Shown piece after piece: positions 48,153 through 57,031 of a DNA stretch of 64,000 nucleotides. This DNA is from Ostreococcus mediterraneus. Lineage: Eukaryota; Chlorophyta; Mamiellophyceae; Mamiellales; Bathycoccaceae. Below the pieces are notes generated by a model. The model saw only the letters and a program-made list of their open reading frames with translations. It made no database searches and was not told the origin of the DNA. Every line of letters starts with the position of its first letter. Within the stretch, counting starts at the first letter, position 1. Location of the stretch: assembly GCA_012295225.1 (NCBI GenBank), contig WMKK01000018.1, positions 333,957-397,956 on the forward strand. The letters are read 5' to 3'. Position numbers and translations under genes: made by a program.

Positions 48153-48275
48153 GGTGTATATGGTCCGATGATACACCGTGTGGAGGTGATCCTGGACGGT
48201 CCTTATTGACTAGTATATACCGGTACTAGTAGTTTAAATACGAAGAAAGCACCGCCGTGACGCGACACCTCAACG
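47819..48275. promoter_or_regulatory. Repeat-rich divergent region upstream of the amino-acid transporter
   Basis: About 457 bp. It contains tandem GTGC units near 47865-47881, a duplicated GATGGTCCGATCCG (48063-48076 and 48081-48094), a pure (GTC)15 run (48106-48150) and an inverted repeat ACTAGTA/TACTAGT at about 48210-48232 next to a TATATACC block. Open frames here are artefacts of the triplet repeats. Confidence 0.5.
48106..48150 (+). repeat. (GTC)15 trinucleotide microsatellite
   Basis: Fifteen uninterrupted GTC units in the intergenic region, giving poly-Arg, poly-Ser/Val or poly-Thr/Asp ORFs depending on frame. It is the longest perfect triplet run noticed in non-coding sequence here. 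Confidence 0.85.
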
Positions 48276-48410
48276 ATGACCCACGCCGAGAACGCGCCGG
48301 CTCAGCCCTTAGGGTTTAAGCCATGTACGGACGCACGGCAGACGGGGTCGGGGTTGGGGTTGGGGTTGGGCGTCCTCGGCACCGCGACGCTTGGCGCCGC
48401 TCGGCACTGC

Positions 48411-48445
<35 letters not shown>

Positions 48446-48526
48446 GTGTGGTATGCACGCGCACGCGATGGGCGGTGGAATGATGTATGCGTCGATGACG
48501 ACGAACGCGTCGTCGTCGTCGTCGGT

Positions 48527-48560
<34 letters not shown>

Positions 48561-50252
48561 GCAGCCACGCGGTGGCGCACGATGAAGGGGAATAATCATG
48601 CTCACCGCCCGACGGGCGCGCGACGAGGCGGTGCGGTGCACGTGTGCGATGCGAGGACGACGCGCGTGCGCGTGCACGCGATAGATGTAGATGGAGCGTC
48701 AACGCCGCCGGCGACGACGAGTCGTGCGAAGATGACGACGACGATGACGACGACGACGAGCGCCAAGTTGCCTTATGAGACGTTTGACTCGTGGGAAGAC
48801 GGTGACCTCGGCGCAGGTTTTGAGGAGGAGGATCAGCACGTGGGCACCGTGGCAGGCGTTGTTGCGTTAATTGTTGGTTCGACCGTAGGTGCGGGAGTCT
48901 TGGCGTTACCGACGGCGACGGCGGCTGCGGGTATACTTCCGTCGAGCGGAGCGTTGTTGGGCATCTGGACATTGCTCCTTTGCGACGCGTTGCTCTTGGC
49001 CGAGGTGAATGTTGCGATTATGCGCGAAAGAGATGAGGATAGATTGTACCACGGTAGAGGTCACTCACCCGTTGTCATCTCGCTCTCTGACATGGCTGCG
49101 GCTACGCTCGGTGAAGAGGGAAAACTCTTCACCTCGAGTTTGTACACCTTCATGTCGCTCACCGTGTTGATCGCTTACATCAGCAAAGCTTCCGATATCT
49201 TGTCGTCTGCGACTGGGCTGGATGTTTCTACCGCTGCGGCAATTTTTACCGTCGGACTAGGCGGAACTCTGTGCGTTGGAGGTTCAAAAGTTGCGGATAA
49301 GTTGAACCAAGCCCTCACGTACGGTTTACTCGCGATGTTTTTGCTGCTGGTTCTCAGCGGTGCCTTCTACGCGGATTGGGACAGTGCGAGTTGGATTGGA
49401 TCCATCGATGCCGTTCCGAGCACTATTCCAATCATCTTCTTGACTCTTGTGTTCCACGACCTCGTTCCCGTTGTGTGCACTTACTTGAACGGCGACCTGA
49501 AAAAGGTTCGTCGGGGCATCTTGATTGGTTCAACCATTCCCCTCGGAATGTTTTTAGCGTGGAATGCAGTTGCGTTAGCATTGGTGGATGGTAAGATTGG
49601 CGCCGATCCTCTGAAAATCATCTCGGAGGAGGTTGGTGGCGCTGCAACGGTTTTGTTATCTGCCTTTGGTTTGTCCGCAATTGGCACGTCTTTCATCGGC
49701 ACTTCTCTTGGTTTATCCGAGTATCTGATGCCGAAGATTGATGACGTGATACAGAACATGGACGAATCCAAAGAAAAGTCGCCACTCGTTCGCAAATTGT
49801 ACGAAGCGATGGATGTTTACGAAGGCAAGAAAGCGTCTTTTCTTCCATCGACCAAGCGCGTCGTCGCGTTTACGTCAATGCTCGCGGTTCCATTGTTTGT
49901 GGCACAGACTTTCCCGGATATCTTCTTGCCAGTCTCCACGTTTGTAGGCGCATACGGAATGACGTTAATGTACGGCGTCATGCCTCCATTAATGGCTTGG
50001 AAAATGCGAGAACAATCTGACTTGCACGGTGTTTGCGAGACCAAGCAACCGAGCTTTTGGCATTGCAAGATTACAGAGCTTCTTCCGGGCGGGCAACTCG
50101 TCTTATCAGCTTTGAGTGCATCAGCGATTGCTATCGCTGCGTCAAAAATTCATGATGATTTCACTCATGCCATCGGTACAGCGGATCTCAACAATGTTCC
50201 AGTCGCCGTTGGATTGCAAACCGTCACTGAAGTCGCGAATGTATTAAATTGA
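48276..50252 (+). CDS. Aromatic amino-acid permease-like transporter, probably plastid
   Basis: A 658-residue membrane protein. The first ~165 residues are Thr/Ala/Arg-rich and repeat-laden; ATG 48735 (MTTTMTTTTSAKLPYETF) is an alternative start and the real mature region begins near EEEDQHVGTVAG. Then come about ten or eleven hydrophobic segments beginning with GSTVGAGVLALPTATAAAG, the family's TM1 signature, and including SLTVLIAYISKASDILS, IIFLTLVFHDLVPVVCTYLNGD and LSAIGTSFIGTSLGLSEYL. This is the tyrosine/tryptophan permease (TyrP/Mtr-like, AAAP) group found in plastid-bearing organisms. Substrate and direction are inferred from family only. A telo-box-like TTAGGGTTT lies at 48309-48317. 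Confidence 0.85.
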
Positions 50253-50268
50253 ATGGCGCGAGCGCCAT
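50253..50268. other. Perfect hairpin immediately after transporter stop codon
   Basis: ATGGCG (50253-50258), loop CGAG, CGCCAT (50263-50268); the stem starts at the base after the TGA. It lies in a 185-bp convergent gap. Confidence 0.45.
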
Positions 50269-50437
50269 GTATCACTACCAGTATATGTTAACATGTATCT
50301 TACAACAACAAAGAGTATTTTACAACTACTATTAGAAATCAAATCCATTGCAATTGAACGCCAACACACAGATGTTGGTCGTGCCTGTAATATTACTAAA
50401 AAATTAAATCAAGCACCCACACCCCACAAAACATCTC

Positions 50438-51712
50438 TCAAACGCGCGCCCTCTTGGACGGTCGATTGTTTAGACTTTCTAATTCGCGTCGGCACTTCGT
50501 GCATTCGCAATAAAATCCATACCTCTTGAAAAGTACGTTCCGTCTCTTTTGAATGGGCAAATTCGTCGGTACATATGGAATCGTGAGCTCCTCACCCTCA
50601 GATATCGCTCTCGTCGAAACCACGAGTGCATTTGCATCATGCATGTACACGATTTCACAATTTGGCTCGCAACTATGATTAATGGATGCGCAAAATCCTA
50701 AAAGCGCAGTGCCCTCACTTGGTGGGAAAATCGCCGTCGAAAACGTCCGTGTGGATCCACCCGAAGGGACTTGAAAAAGCAGCTCCTCATCGTCCTCGTC
50801 GGCGCTATCAATCTCGCTACCGCTCTGCTCGCTCTCGCTCTCGCTCTCGCTCTCATTCTTACTGTCGTTCTCACTGTCGTTCTCCTTCTCGTTCTCGCTC
50901 TCGTTCTCGCCCTGACTATCAGTCTCATCGTCGTTTTCGTCATCGATACTACTGAAATCCGCCAAAATCCTCTGTAAGCCCAGGTAAGCTTCGGCGCGGA
51001 CTTCTTCTGGCATTTCTTCCTCTAGAGAAGCAACGTAACGAATCATTGGGTGCGGGATCTTAACATCGATGGAGTTCAGAGCAACTTTACTAATTGTTTG
51101 TAACCAAAGATCTGTTGAAATTATTTCTCGCTTTTCAGGCGATAGAAGTTGTGAAAGTTGTTTGACGCGCTCTTCTGCGTGCTCGACGAAGTACGGCTCG
51201 ACGGTCGACACGTCGTGATGAAGTTTCTCAAACCATTCCATTTTTTTGCCAAGTGCGGGATACGTTGCAAGTAGCCTTTGCCAATCACTACTTTGAGGCG
51301 TCAAGAACGTAACATAAAGAACAAGCAGTCGCGCAGCCATGAGTTCGAAGGTGGCACTCTCTAGTTGTGCAAAAGAAACGCACGCCTCTGGCTGATATTC
51401 CCGATCACAGTGTGGGTCTTGATGTGATGAAGATGAAGCATGAATAATCCAAGTCTGCAGCGAGGTATCTGGTAGTTTAATTGCGGATACATTCTGGTTG
51501 AGTGACGACGAGATTGTTCCGACGAATGCTCCACAGCCGCCACACACCCCTCGCCTTGTCGCGGTACCAGAGCACTGTTTTTCAGCGAAGTGAATAAAGG
51601 TGTCCCGGGCGATGACTTGCATGGAGTCCGCATCTCGCGCGGCATAAGCCCCTCTACCGCTTGGGTGCGCACCGATGCGCAAAAAGTCTCCACCGTGTGA
51701 GACCGAGACCAT
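50438..51712 (-). CDS. SMYD/ATXR2-like split SET-domain protein
   Basis: A 424-residue protein. An N-terminal SET strand (GAHPSGRGAYAARDADSMQVIARD) is separated from the catalytic C-terminal SET half by a long helical insertion, the split-SET plan of SMYD proteins. A partial Cys motif (CSGTATRRGVCGGC) replaces a full MYND finger. The C-terminal half has INHSCEPNCEIVY, GEELTIPYV and a post-SET-like CECTKC. A ~70-residue acidic insertion (Glu/Asn/Ser repeats; ESESESESEQSGSE) encoded by CTCGCT-type hexamers precedes the NHSC motif. Targets of such enzymes are histone or non-histone lysines; which one cannot be told. It is divergent from the next gene with overlapping upstream regions (69 bp between starts). 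Confidence 0.85.
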   Translation of the reverse strand: MVSVSHGGDFLRIGAHPSGRGAYAARDADSMQVIARDTFIHFAEKQCSGTATRRGVCGGCGAFVGTISSSLNQNVSAIKLPDTSLQTWIIHASSSSHQDPHCDREYQPEACVSFAQLESATFELMAARLLVLYVTFLTPQSSDWQRLLATYPALGKKMEWFEKLHHDVSTVEPYFVEHAEERVKQLSQLLSPEKREIISTDLWLQTISKVALNSIDVKIPHPMIRYVASLEEEMPEEVRAEAYLGLQRILADFSSIDDENDDETDSQGENESENEKENDSENDSKNESESESESEQSGSEIDSADEDDEELLFQVPSGGSTRTFSTAIFPPSEGTALLGFCASINHSCEPNCEIVYMHDANALVVSTRAISEGEELTIPYVPTNLPIQKRRNVLFKRYGFYCECTKCRRELESLNNRPSKRARV

Positions 51713-51780
51713 CGCGAGGCGCCAACTGTCGCCACAAGCGCGCGTGCGCTGCGCGTTGGCGTTGGTGCGAGTTTCCCGCC

Positions 51781-53478
51781 ATGAGTGAGGAAGGCGTGTA
51801 TCGAGAATTCAGTGCACGCCGTATACAATATGAACGTCATCACGTCATGACATCGTCATCGACGGGGGCCACGCACGGGGCAAACGCTGGTGCTGTTGAA
51901 GATTATTTTGATTTGAAATTGACTGCAAACTTGATGAGGACGACGAGCGAATCTCAGCTGTTGCGTGTGGTCATCGTGGAAGATGGAGCAATTAAATCCA
52001 CGTTCGCGTGCGGAACGACGCTCGTACTTGACGCTAGTTGTCGGGCGATGACGGTTCACCAACCAGCAACGTCCCAAACGCGCGTTACTCGTCAACTGAC
52101 AGCTTTTGCAACGAGCGCCTGGGTGAGGAAACTGCTCAAAACTTTGGACGTACGAAATTCTTTAGTCGACACCCCGCATTACGCACCTTGCGTGATCAAG
52201 TCACGTGGTGAAGACGGAGCACGAGCTTTTGTAAGCGCGTTCAAAGTCAACCGTGTTCGGTGGAGCGACACCGACGTTGACTTGGAAGCTGATGGCGGAT
52301 TTTCTCTAACGTCTACGTGCGGATGTGCAAAAATTAGACTAGCTCCACATGGTTGCTTTGTCGATGTCCTCTATCCCGCTTCAGTGGGCGAAATAGGAGC
52401 GTCTTATGAGTATGTTTGGCAACAGCAGCGGTTTGCGTCGACAAATATTCCTCATCGGTGGCACTTTCCTTCTTGCATATTAAAAAGCGCCCGAGCATTT
52501 ACGACAGGCGAGTCAAACGAGGCTTGGTGTCCTAATGAAGATAAAGAACTGTCATGTACGTCACTCCCCGTACCAACGCTTGGGGGAGAATCGTTCGACG
52601 AATCGTTAAACACGCCGTGGAGTGCGCAGCGTGACGACGTAGATTCATGGTGGGCCAACCCGGGATTGGCCACTTTTGACGAAGATTTCAAGCCATCTAT
52701 CGAGTGGACACCGCATGCGATACTTTGGGCAAATAATGGTCACATTGAGCTCGCCGGTGTAATTTCTCGGTGCATCGCCGTTGCGCACGAGAGCGAGAGC
52801 GCAATCGTAGCGCCGCACGATTCGACTGACTTCATCACTGTCATTCCTGTTGGATTGACTCAGCGCACCATTCATTTAGACGACGTGCCAAGCGATCCCA
52901 TGGCTAGCAAAATACTTCGAATCATGGAATGCTTGCGTCGTTTTGAACGCGCCGTAGGGCACGGCAGATCACGGATGTCTGATGTTGGCGAGGCAAACGA
53001 CGCATCGGACGGATTTTCTGCAACATCTACTGAAATACTTCATCGAACATCAGTCGCCGGTAAAGGCGAATTATGCGCGTATGCCGATGGACGTGTGAGG
53101 GGCGTTTTTGAAGATCGTACAATTTTATTATTTGATCAAAATCGCGAAAACGCGCGACTAGTGTTGAACGACGGCACCCGTGTCACGGTGCGAGTTTGTT
53201 CACCGGCGACTGGTCAATGGTACGTCCAAACTGCGCTGGCTTTCGCGCATTCTGTTTGGCGGGCACGTGAAAGCACCAACACGGAGCAATATGCCGGTAT
53301 AGATGTTTCCGCCACCATCAGACGAAACGATGAATGGTTAAAGTGGTGTGAAAAGAATAGAGGTCTTCCGATGCGTGAAAACCGATCCTTTGGCGACACT
53401 ATTCGTCGCCACGACATTGTTGCTGATGAACTCACGAAAACTGCTGCGTGGCTAGCATCTATTGCAACGCAAGACTAG
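51781..53478 (+). CDS. C5orf34-like protein with polo-box-like segments
   Basis: Start at ATG 51781 (565 residues) rather than the in-frame 51661, because the added 40 residues overlap the divergent neighbour and are Arg-rich. The N-terminal region (LLRVVIVEDGAIKSTFACGTTLVLD, then KTLDVRNSLVDTPHYAPCVI and VNRVRWSDTDVDL) resembles the C5orf34 N-terminal domain. Near the C-terminus, GRVRGVFEDRTILLFDQNRENARLVLNDGTRVTVRV followed by a YVQTALAFAHSVWR helix looks like a polo-box/C5orf34 C-terminal fold. The family is conserved in many eukaryotes but its role is essentially unstudied. The similarity is judged by eye and needs a profile search. Confidence 0.55.
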   Translation: MSEEGVYREFSARRIQYERHHVMTSSSTGATHGANAGAVEDYFDLKLTANLMRTTSESQLLRVVIVEDGAIKSTFACGTTLVLDASCRAMTVHQPATSQTRVTRQLTAFATSAWVRKLLKTLDVRNSLVDTPHYAPCVIKSRGEDGARAFVSAFKVNRVRWSDTDVDLEADGGFSLTSTCGCAKIRLAPHGCFVDVLYPASVGEIGASYEYVWQQQRFASTNIPHRWHFPSCILKSARAFTTGESNEAWCPNEDKELSCTSLPVPTLGGESFDESLNTPWSAQRDDVDSWWANPGLATFDEDFKPSIEWTPHAILWANNGHIELAGVISRCIAVAHESESAIVAPHDSTDFITVIPVGLTQRTIHLDDVPSDPMASKILRIMECLRRFERAVGHGRSRMSDVGEANDASDGFSATSTEILHRTSVAGKGELCAYADGRVRGVFEDRTILLFDQNRENARLVLNDGTRVTVRVCSPATGQWYVQTALAFAHSVWRARESTNTEQYAGIDVSATIRRNDEWLKWCEKNRGLPMRENRSFGDTIRRHDIVADELTKTAAWLASIATQD

Positions 53479-53557
53479 AAAATACAATTTGTGTACTATA
53501 TGTGTGATATTAAGGAAATTAATCTACCACACACACACNCGCAGTAGGGAGGAATGA

Positions 53558-55294
53558 CTAATAGTTGATCCGTCGCTTAGAATTTGGCGAACTCGGAATG
53601 GTTGAGCACTGTGGTGCTCGCAATTGATCGCACTCGTTTGCAAAGTGCCCAGACTCTAAGCATCGATAACACACGTGACTGCAGCCATCGATGATGGCTT
53701 TTATTGTAGCCATGATGTGTTCGGCTATAATTGGTGAACACCAAGGCCCGCCACGTACATTTTCGAGACCGTATCGCTCCATGTACGCGAGCGTAATCCA
53801 CGCTTCGTCCATGGGACTGACTAGTGCGTATATTGCATCGATACATGCCGGAACTAGTTCAACTGAACCGTTAATGTAACGCATGCCACCGATTGGTTGA
53901 TGCTCTTTAGTCCACGCCGTGCCGTTTTTGTTAGCATCCATGTGATGGTAGATTCTCGTAACCACATTCGCTGACGCTCCGACATAAAACTTTGAATGTT
54001 CGAGCCTCAAAACGTAAACGTACTTGCCCTCCACGTTACCGCGCCCACTTTGGGCTAGTACGCGCGCCACAGCCTCACTAACTACTGAATTCGCGAATCG
54101 AGGCGGTTGTGGTGCAGGAGCGTCAGTAAACACGGATGGTGGTACACCGCCGTGTTCAAATTGCTCTAGCGTCGCTTCCATGCCGGGTGCGAAGCTTGCA
54201 ATGAATTGCCTTAACGTCATGTTTTTAAATGCAGCCCGATCGGGATTCAAGCCGCGCTCCAGCAGCAAACGAAGAGCTTCTCGAAAACCATATGTGCAAG
54301 CAATCGCTGCGGCGCTTTTATCGTTGACGTGCCGCCCGTGAGGATCAACGCGAAATTTGTGCAATAGCAACCGAATCGATTCTACACAACTTGAGTTGGC
54401 GCACGCCGTGTGTAATAACGTCGTCGGGGATGCCTTTCCCATAGGCACGAACTCAAAGTTCAATGCATCGACGTTTCTATTCACATCGTAAAATATTGCG
54501 CGTTCGCACCAATGCTCGACGTGCTCAATGTCGCCTCTGATGATGCGTTCGTGGGCTTCGCCTAAGCATTGACGCGTTCTGTCGCGCGCATACTTTTCGA
54601 ACAGACATTTTGCGCGCGAGGCAAATGGATAGAGTTCCCCGCCTCCCTCGTCAATGCATGCGCGCAGTGTTGCACCATTCGTGCGCGCTTTTGCATCCAA
54701 AAATACTCGCCCTGAACAAAGTGCATCGTAAAAAATTGGATAGTTTTCTTCGGCGGCGTGTTCGACAAAAATTAAAGCGATGCTTTTGCCTTCGTTTGCG
54801 ACAAAAAAGTTCCAATCGCCACCTAGCCGGCAAAGAAACTCGATGCACGCCACCTTATTCCTGTGTTTATCGTCGTGCAGCGTCACATCGCGTTGTGTGG
54901 CCAATTTTACCGCGCGCCGGAGCAAGGTATGGATGCCTCGCTTAAACGACGCGGTGCAGAGTTGATTTTCCCCGTCTTGCACTTTCACCATGAACTCTTG
55001 CCATTCGCAAATCTCCATCGCTCCGGCACAGTCGCGCAACCACGCGGTGTCTTTCTCATCGTTCGTCGCCGTAGTTGTCGCTGTCGCCGACGTTCTCGTT
55101 CGATCGCCGGGGCCCCAACCCCACACGCCCGACTCGGCCGTCACCGTCGTGCACAAACGCGCGAATAACGAAGTCGTGAAATCCATAACGACAATCTCAA
55201 CCTCTCCTCGTCGTCGTTCCTTGTCGTCGTTCTGCGTGTCTACGGTCGGCGTGAAGTGACGCACGCAATTGTCGTTTTCGTCAAAACAAGGCAC
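53558..55294 (-). CDS. Ankyrin-like / GIY-YIG nuclease / CCHC zinc-knuckle fusion
   Basis: A 578-residue protein (alternative start MDFTTSLFARL at residue 37). Residues ~80-270 are helical with no clear domain. Residues ~290-365 contain ankyrin-like repeats (TTLLHTACANSSCVESIRLLL, then KSAAAIACTYGFREALRLLLERGLNPDRA). A GIY-YIG-type domain starts at ~423: KYVYVLRLEHSKFYVGAS...RIYHHM, with a downstream E-containing helix DEAWITLAYMERYG and the VRGGPWC motif seen in protist GIY-YIG proteins. A CCHC knuckle C-Y-R-C-L-E-S-G-H-F-A-N-E-C lies at ~542-555. The predicted activity is nucleic-acid cleavage or binding; the biological role is unknown. The classic GIY-YIG tyrosine pair reads VYV...FYVG. 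Confidence 0.75.
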   Translation of the reverse strand: MPCFDENDNCVRHFTPTVDTQNDDKERRRGEVEIVVMDFTTSLFARLCTTVTAESGVWGWGPGDRTRTSATATTTATNDEKDTAWLRDCAGAMEICEWQEFMVKVQDGENQLCTASFKRGIHTLLRRAVKLATQRDVTLHDDKHRNKVACIEFLCRLGGDWNFFVANEGKSIALIFVEHAAEENYPIFYDALCSGRVFLDAKARTNGATLRACIDEGGGELYPFASRAKCLFEKYARDRTRQCLGEAHERIIRGDIEHVEHWCERAIFYDVNRNVDALNFEFVPMGKASPTTLLHTACANSSCVESIRLLLHKFRVDPHGRHVNDKSAAAIACTYGFREALRLLLERGLNPDRAAFKNMTLRQFIASFAPGMEATLEQFEHGGVPPSVFTDAPAPQPPRFANSVVSEAVARVLAQSGRGNVEGKYVYVLRLEHSKFYVGASANVVTRIYHHMDANKNGTAWTKEHQPIGGMRYINGSVELVPACIDAIYALVSPMDEAWITLAYMERYGLENVRGGPWCSPIIAEHIMATIKAIIDGCSHVCYRCLESGHFANECDQLRAPQCSTIPSSPNSKRRINY

Positions 55295-55503
55295 ACGCAG
55301 TTCAACGAGAAATCATGCCAGAGGTCCTCCAGATGTGCGCAATCCTATCGCTTCTTCGTGCCACATATGCGGTCGGATGCGAAAAACGTTTTGGTTTGGA
55401 GCCAGTCGAAATTCAGAAATACGAAAAGGAATCGCTTGGATACTCGCGTGCCACGTATAATACTGTAGTACTTCCTTTTTATGCTAACGTTTTTCATTAC
55501 ATT

Positions 55504-56349
55504 CTATGCCAATAAGCGTTTTTGTGCGACGAGCGCGGCATTTGAGGCGTCGTTACCCGTTGGCACAACACCAGCCCGAGTAATCGTGGCCCAGACCTGA
55601 CCAGCGATGCCTTCGTCGACGATTAAATTTAATCCAGAGACGCCGTACTCGGGCGTATGGCACGCCACGACGGGCCTGTTTTCAAAGCCGAATACTTGAT
55701 GAGATCCCACTGGGGCATCCATCACTCCTACTAACCCACTGCTACGTAAAAATTCAACTAGTTTGGGCCCACATACCGTCAACAGCGCACAATTTTCATT
55801 TAATTGCATGAATTCATGACTTGGCATGACGCTCCCGATCACGTCCAACGTGTTCGCCGTCGCGCGCGGAGGAGTCACCAAGATGAACCCTTCACCTTGA
55901 GCATACACCTGCGCAACGTCGCCTGATGGTAACGTCATCTCGAACCCGCTTCCCGGTGCTGATAATTTGACGCCGTCATCATTAGCGAGCACCTGTAGCG
56001 CGCGTAAAGCCCCGGGACCGCTCGCGCGCACGAGTCCCCAATCACTTCTATCCACGACAGCTGCGCCACTCGCGATGGCTTCGGCTTCCTCGGTCACCGA
56101 TCCAAAGTGCGAGACGTACCCTTGCTCATCAAACACCGCTCCCGCTTCCTCCTGTAAGCCTTCTAAATCGCCATCGATCTCCGGTGGCAGCAACCCGTCG
56201 AGGTCCACCGCGAGCAGCACCGACTCGGGTCGTGCGGCGGCCACGCATCGAGCGCCGCGTCGTGCACCCTTCCCGACACTCGTCCCGCGAATGTGCGCGC
56301 GCGCGTTCACGTCGGCTCGTAAAAGTCGTGCGCCTCCTACGTGCGTCAT
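55504..56349 (-). CDS. GcvT/YgfZ-like folate-binding protein, probably plastid
   Basis: A 281-residue protein. The first ~55 residues are basic and look like a transit peptide. The rest matches the aminomethyltransferase folate-binding fold: a helix leading to GAAVVDRSDWGLVRASGPGALRALQVL, then LPSGDVAQVYAQGEGFILVTPP, LTVCGPKLVEFLRSSGL, and PEYGVSGLNLIVDEGIAGQVW. It resembles the plant plastid putative transferase related to GcvT and COG0354 rather than the mitochondrial T-protein, which is ~400 residues and has a second domain. COG0354-type proteins help Fe-S cluster maintenance through folate; that role here is an inference. Confidence 0.7.
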   Translation of the reverse strand: MTHVGGARLLRADVNARAHIRGTSVGKGARRGARCVAAARPESVLLAVDLDGLLPPEIDGDLEGLQEEAGAVFDEQGYVSHFGSVTEEAEAIASGAAVVDRSDWGLVRASGPGALRALQVLANDDGVKLSAPGSGFEMTLPSGDVAQVYAQGEGFILVTPPRATANTLDVIGSVMPSHEFMQLNENCALLTVCGPKLVEFLRSSGLVGVMDAPVGSHQVFGFENRPVVACHTPEYGVSGLNLIVDEGIAGQVWATITRAGVVPTGNDASNAALVAQKRLLA

Positions 56350-56575
56350 CGTCCTCCTCCTCCTCGTCGTCGTCGTAAACCGCGAGCAGGAGTGCGTGGG
56401 CCCACCCGGGCGGGTCTGGGGCGTGCTCCCTGTGGCGAGAACACAAGAGAATATCTCCCGCGGGTGGGTGTTGTTTTGTCCTCACTCGACGAACCGTCGT
56501 CGCGGCGTGCGCGACGGGCGTGGCGCGGAGATTGCGCGCAGTGCGAGTGGTTTCTGAGGCGCGTGTGCGCTCGCC

Positions 56576-56965
56576 ATGTCCGCGAACGCGTCGACGGGGA
56601 CGAGTGACGGAGCCGCGTCGCCGCCGTACGGTGATGCGTCGCGGACGAGCGGCAGAGAAAGCGGTGGGGACGCCATCGACTCGTCGGTTTTGTGGATTCT
56701 GTTTTGTATGCTCGTCGCCGCGAGCTTGACATCGACAATCATAGCGTATATATGGCATAGACGTTACACGAAAGCACTTCACGAACGGCAGGTGATGCAA
56801 GAAGCAAAGTTGAAAGCGCTACTCGCTCCGCCAACGCCACCAGACGGAACCTTGGCGTGTCAGTCACCAGGTTCACTCTTCCAGCTTGCTATTCGAGATG
56901 CGTCGATGAGAGCTGGGGAAAACTTCTACAGCAGAGACGTGGAAGTCGGCGCGCCGCCTAATTAG
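56576..56965 (+). CDS. Small single-TM hypothetical protein
   Basis: A 129-residue protein with a Ser/Gly/Asp-rich N-terminus (~35 residues), one strong TM at about residues 39-60 (VLWILFCMLVAASLTSTIIAYIW), a basic HRRYTK stop-transfer end and a helical cytosolic tail. The in-frame composition and clean membrane topology favour a real gene. Family and function unknown. It is convergent with the CCDC130 gene (66 bp between stops) and divergent from the GcvT-like gene. Confidence 0.55.
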   Translation: MSANASTGTSDGAASPPYGDASRTSGRESGGDAIDSSVLWILFCMLVAASLTSTIIAYIWHRRYTKALHERQVMQEAKLKALLAPPTPPDGTLACQSPGSLFQLAIRDASMRAGENFYSRDVEVGAPPN

Positions 56966-57031
56966 CTCGCACACTGTTGTATGTAGAATTACTGTACGGA
57001 AGTAACTTTTAATATTTTACACTTGTTTCAA

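Noticed and set aside
48276-48760. Alternating Asp-rich and Arg-rich ORFs around the transporter start
   Set aside because: Frame shadows of the GAC/CGA/ACG triplet repeats; only the frame continuing into the transporter is retained.
50686-50977. Two repetitive plus-strand ORFs opposite the SMYD-like gene
   Set aside because: They arise from the hexamer repeat that encodes the acidic insertion on the minus strand.
55256-55515. Overlapping plus-strand ORFs of 63-70 codons between the GIY-YIG and GcvT-like genes
   Set aside because: Mutually overlapping frames in a short promoter region with no recognisable motif; the 66-codon one from 55315 is the best but unsupported.
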